Assembly (NCBI RefSeq): GCF_002563655.1
Contig: NZ_PDIY01000001.1
Span: 3,756,001 to 3,820,000 of the forward strand
Length of the DNA stretch: 64,000 nucleotides
From: Bacillus sp. es.034
Lineage (GTDB): Bacteria > Bacillota > Bacilli > Bacillales > Bacillaceae_B
Direction: 5' to 3'
Positions 63,832 through 64,000 of the stretch are shown piece after piece (position 1 is the stretch's first letter; each line of letters opens with the position of its first letter). A model generated the notes under the pieces. The model worked only from the letters and a program-made list of their open reading frames with translations, was not told the DNA's origin and did no database searches. The translations under genes were made by a program, and so were the position numbers.

Positions 63832-64000
63832 TCACCCCTTTACTGTAAATAACCCCTGTGGTCGGAATATGAGTACGAGAGCCATTAAGATCATATTGAC
63901 GGCGAGGGATAGTTCCGGGACATAATAGGTCATGAATGAGCCTGACAATCCAACTAAGATGGCTGCGAATAATGAACCCGGAAAGCTCCCCATTCCCCCG
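63832..64000 (-). CDS. livH: Branched-chain-type ABC permease LivH (5' part outside window)
   Basis: The last 55 codons run from the window end to a TGA at 63832-63834. Translation ends VNMILMALVLIFRPQGLFTV then KG, the characteristic LivH C-terminus. The frame is open to the edge. The remaining liv genes (ATPases, binding protein) may lie further right. Confidence 0.85.
   Translation of the reverse strand, partial: GGMGSFPGSLFAAILVGLSGSFMTYYVPELSLAVNMILMALVLIFRPQGLFTVKG

Overview
The window is a chromosomal segment from a Gram-positive, endospore-forming member of the Bacillaceae. The evidence is gene content and order: gerPABCDEF, comZ/med, fabH-fabF, addBA, yisB/K/L/N, asnO, yisQ, yitK/S/T/U/V/W, yjzC/D, yjaU/V/Z, Shine-Dalgarno sites of the GGAGG type, several TTG/GTG starts, and operators of Bacillus regulators (FapR, CtsR, TnrA, MalR/CcpA, SigB, SigK). 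From memory, the order largely follows the addBA-to-yjaZ part of the Bacillus subtilis chromosome, read here in reverse. Differences from B. subtilis are a clpB gene between yjzD and yjzC, a carotenoid operon at the yisP position, an mdx/malR maltodextrin cluster, glnK-amtB, and the apparent absence of sbcDC. A pigmented marine or soil Bacillus (Rossellomorea-like) would fit, but that is inference.

Layout. 1-5.7 kb: yjaZ (cut by the window edge), fabF, fabH with a FapR-like operator, comZ, med, yjaV and yjaU, all on the minus strand. 5.9-9.0 kb: yjzD, clpB with a CtsR operator, yjzC. 9.2-10.8 kb: uppP and an fnr-type anaerobic regulator whose frame is broken at a perfect A AAA AAG slippery heptamer. 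10.9-16.7 kb: yitW, yitV, yitU, small Bacillus proteins, a secreted domain protein, yitT, a DegV protein and yitK. 16.7-19.3 kb: CoA-disulfide reductase, five 21-bp tandem repeats, and a general-stress SDR with a SigB-like promoter. 19.4-27.7 kb: malR, membrane-anchored alpha-amylase, mdxG-mdxF-mdxE and a divergent cyclomaltodextrinase, with several LacI-type operators. 27.8-31.2 kb: MATE transporter, then glnK-amtB preceded by a TnrA box. 31.4-35.2 kb: a three-gene carotenoid operon preceded by three 11-bp direct repeats resembling a CarH/LitR operator. 35.5-43.7 kb: asnO, yisN, a FIST-PAS-GGDEF-EAL protein, yisL, yisK and a DUF418 protein. 43.9-45.9 kb: gerPABCDEF with a SigK-like promoter. 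45.9-54.0 kb: yisB, a repeat-bearing gap, addA, addB. 54.2-58.8 kb: MFS transporter, GNAT acetyltransferase, acyl-CoA ligase, secreted nuclease. 58.9-64.0 kb: a tight minus-strand operon of thiolase, SDR, alpha/beta hydrolase, KAS III-like enzyme and two branched-chain-type ABC permeases, the last cut by the window end.

How it fits together. Most genes are core Bacillus functions: fatty acid synthesis, competence, protein disaggregation, recombination, spore coat permeability and nitrogen sensing. The accessory parts are a starch/maltodextrin module (outside amylase, MdxEFG uptake, intracellular cyclomaltodextrinase, MalR control), a small carotenoid operon, and an uncharacterised transport-plus-acyl-CoA operon at the right end. 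The most unusual signals are the fnr slippery site, the crt promoter repeats and the right-end operon. No rRNA, tRNA, CRISPR array, prophage or intact insertion sequence was recognised.
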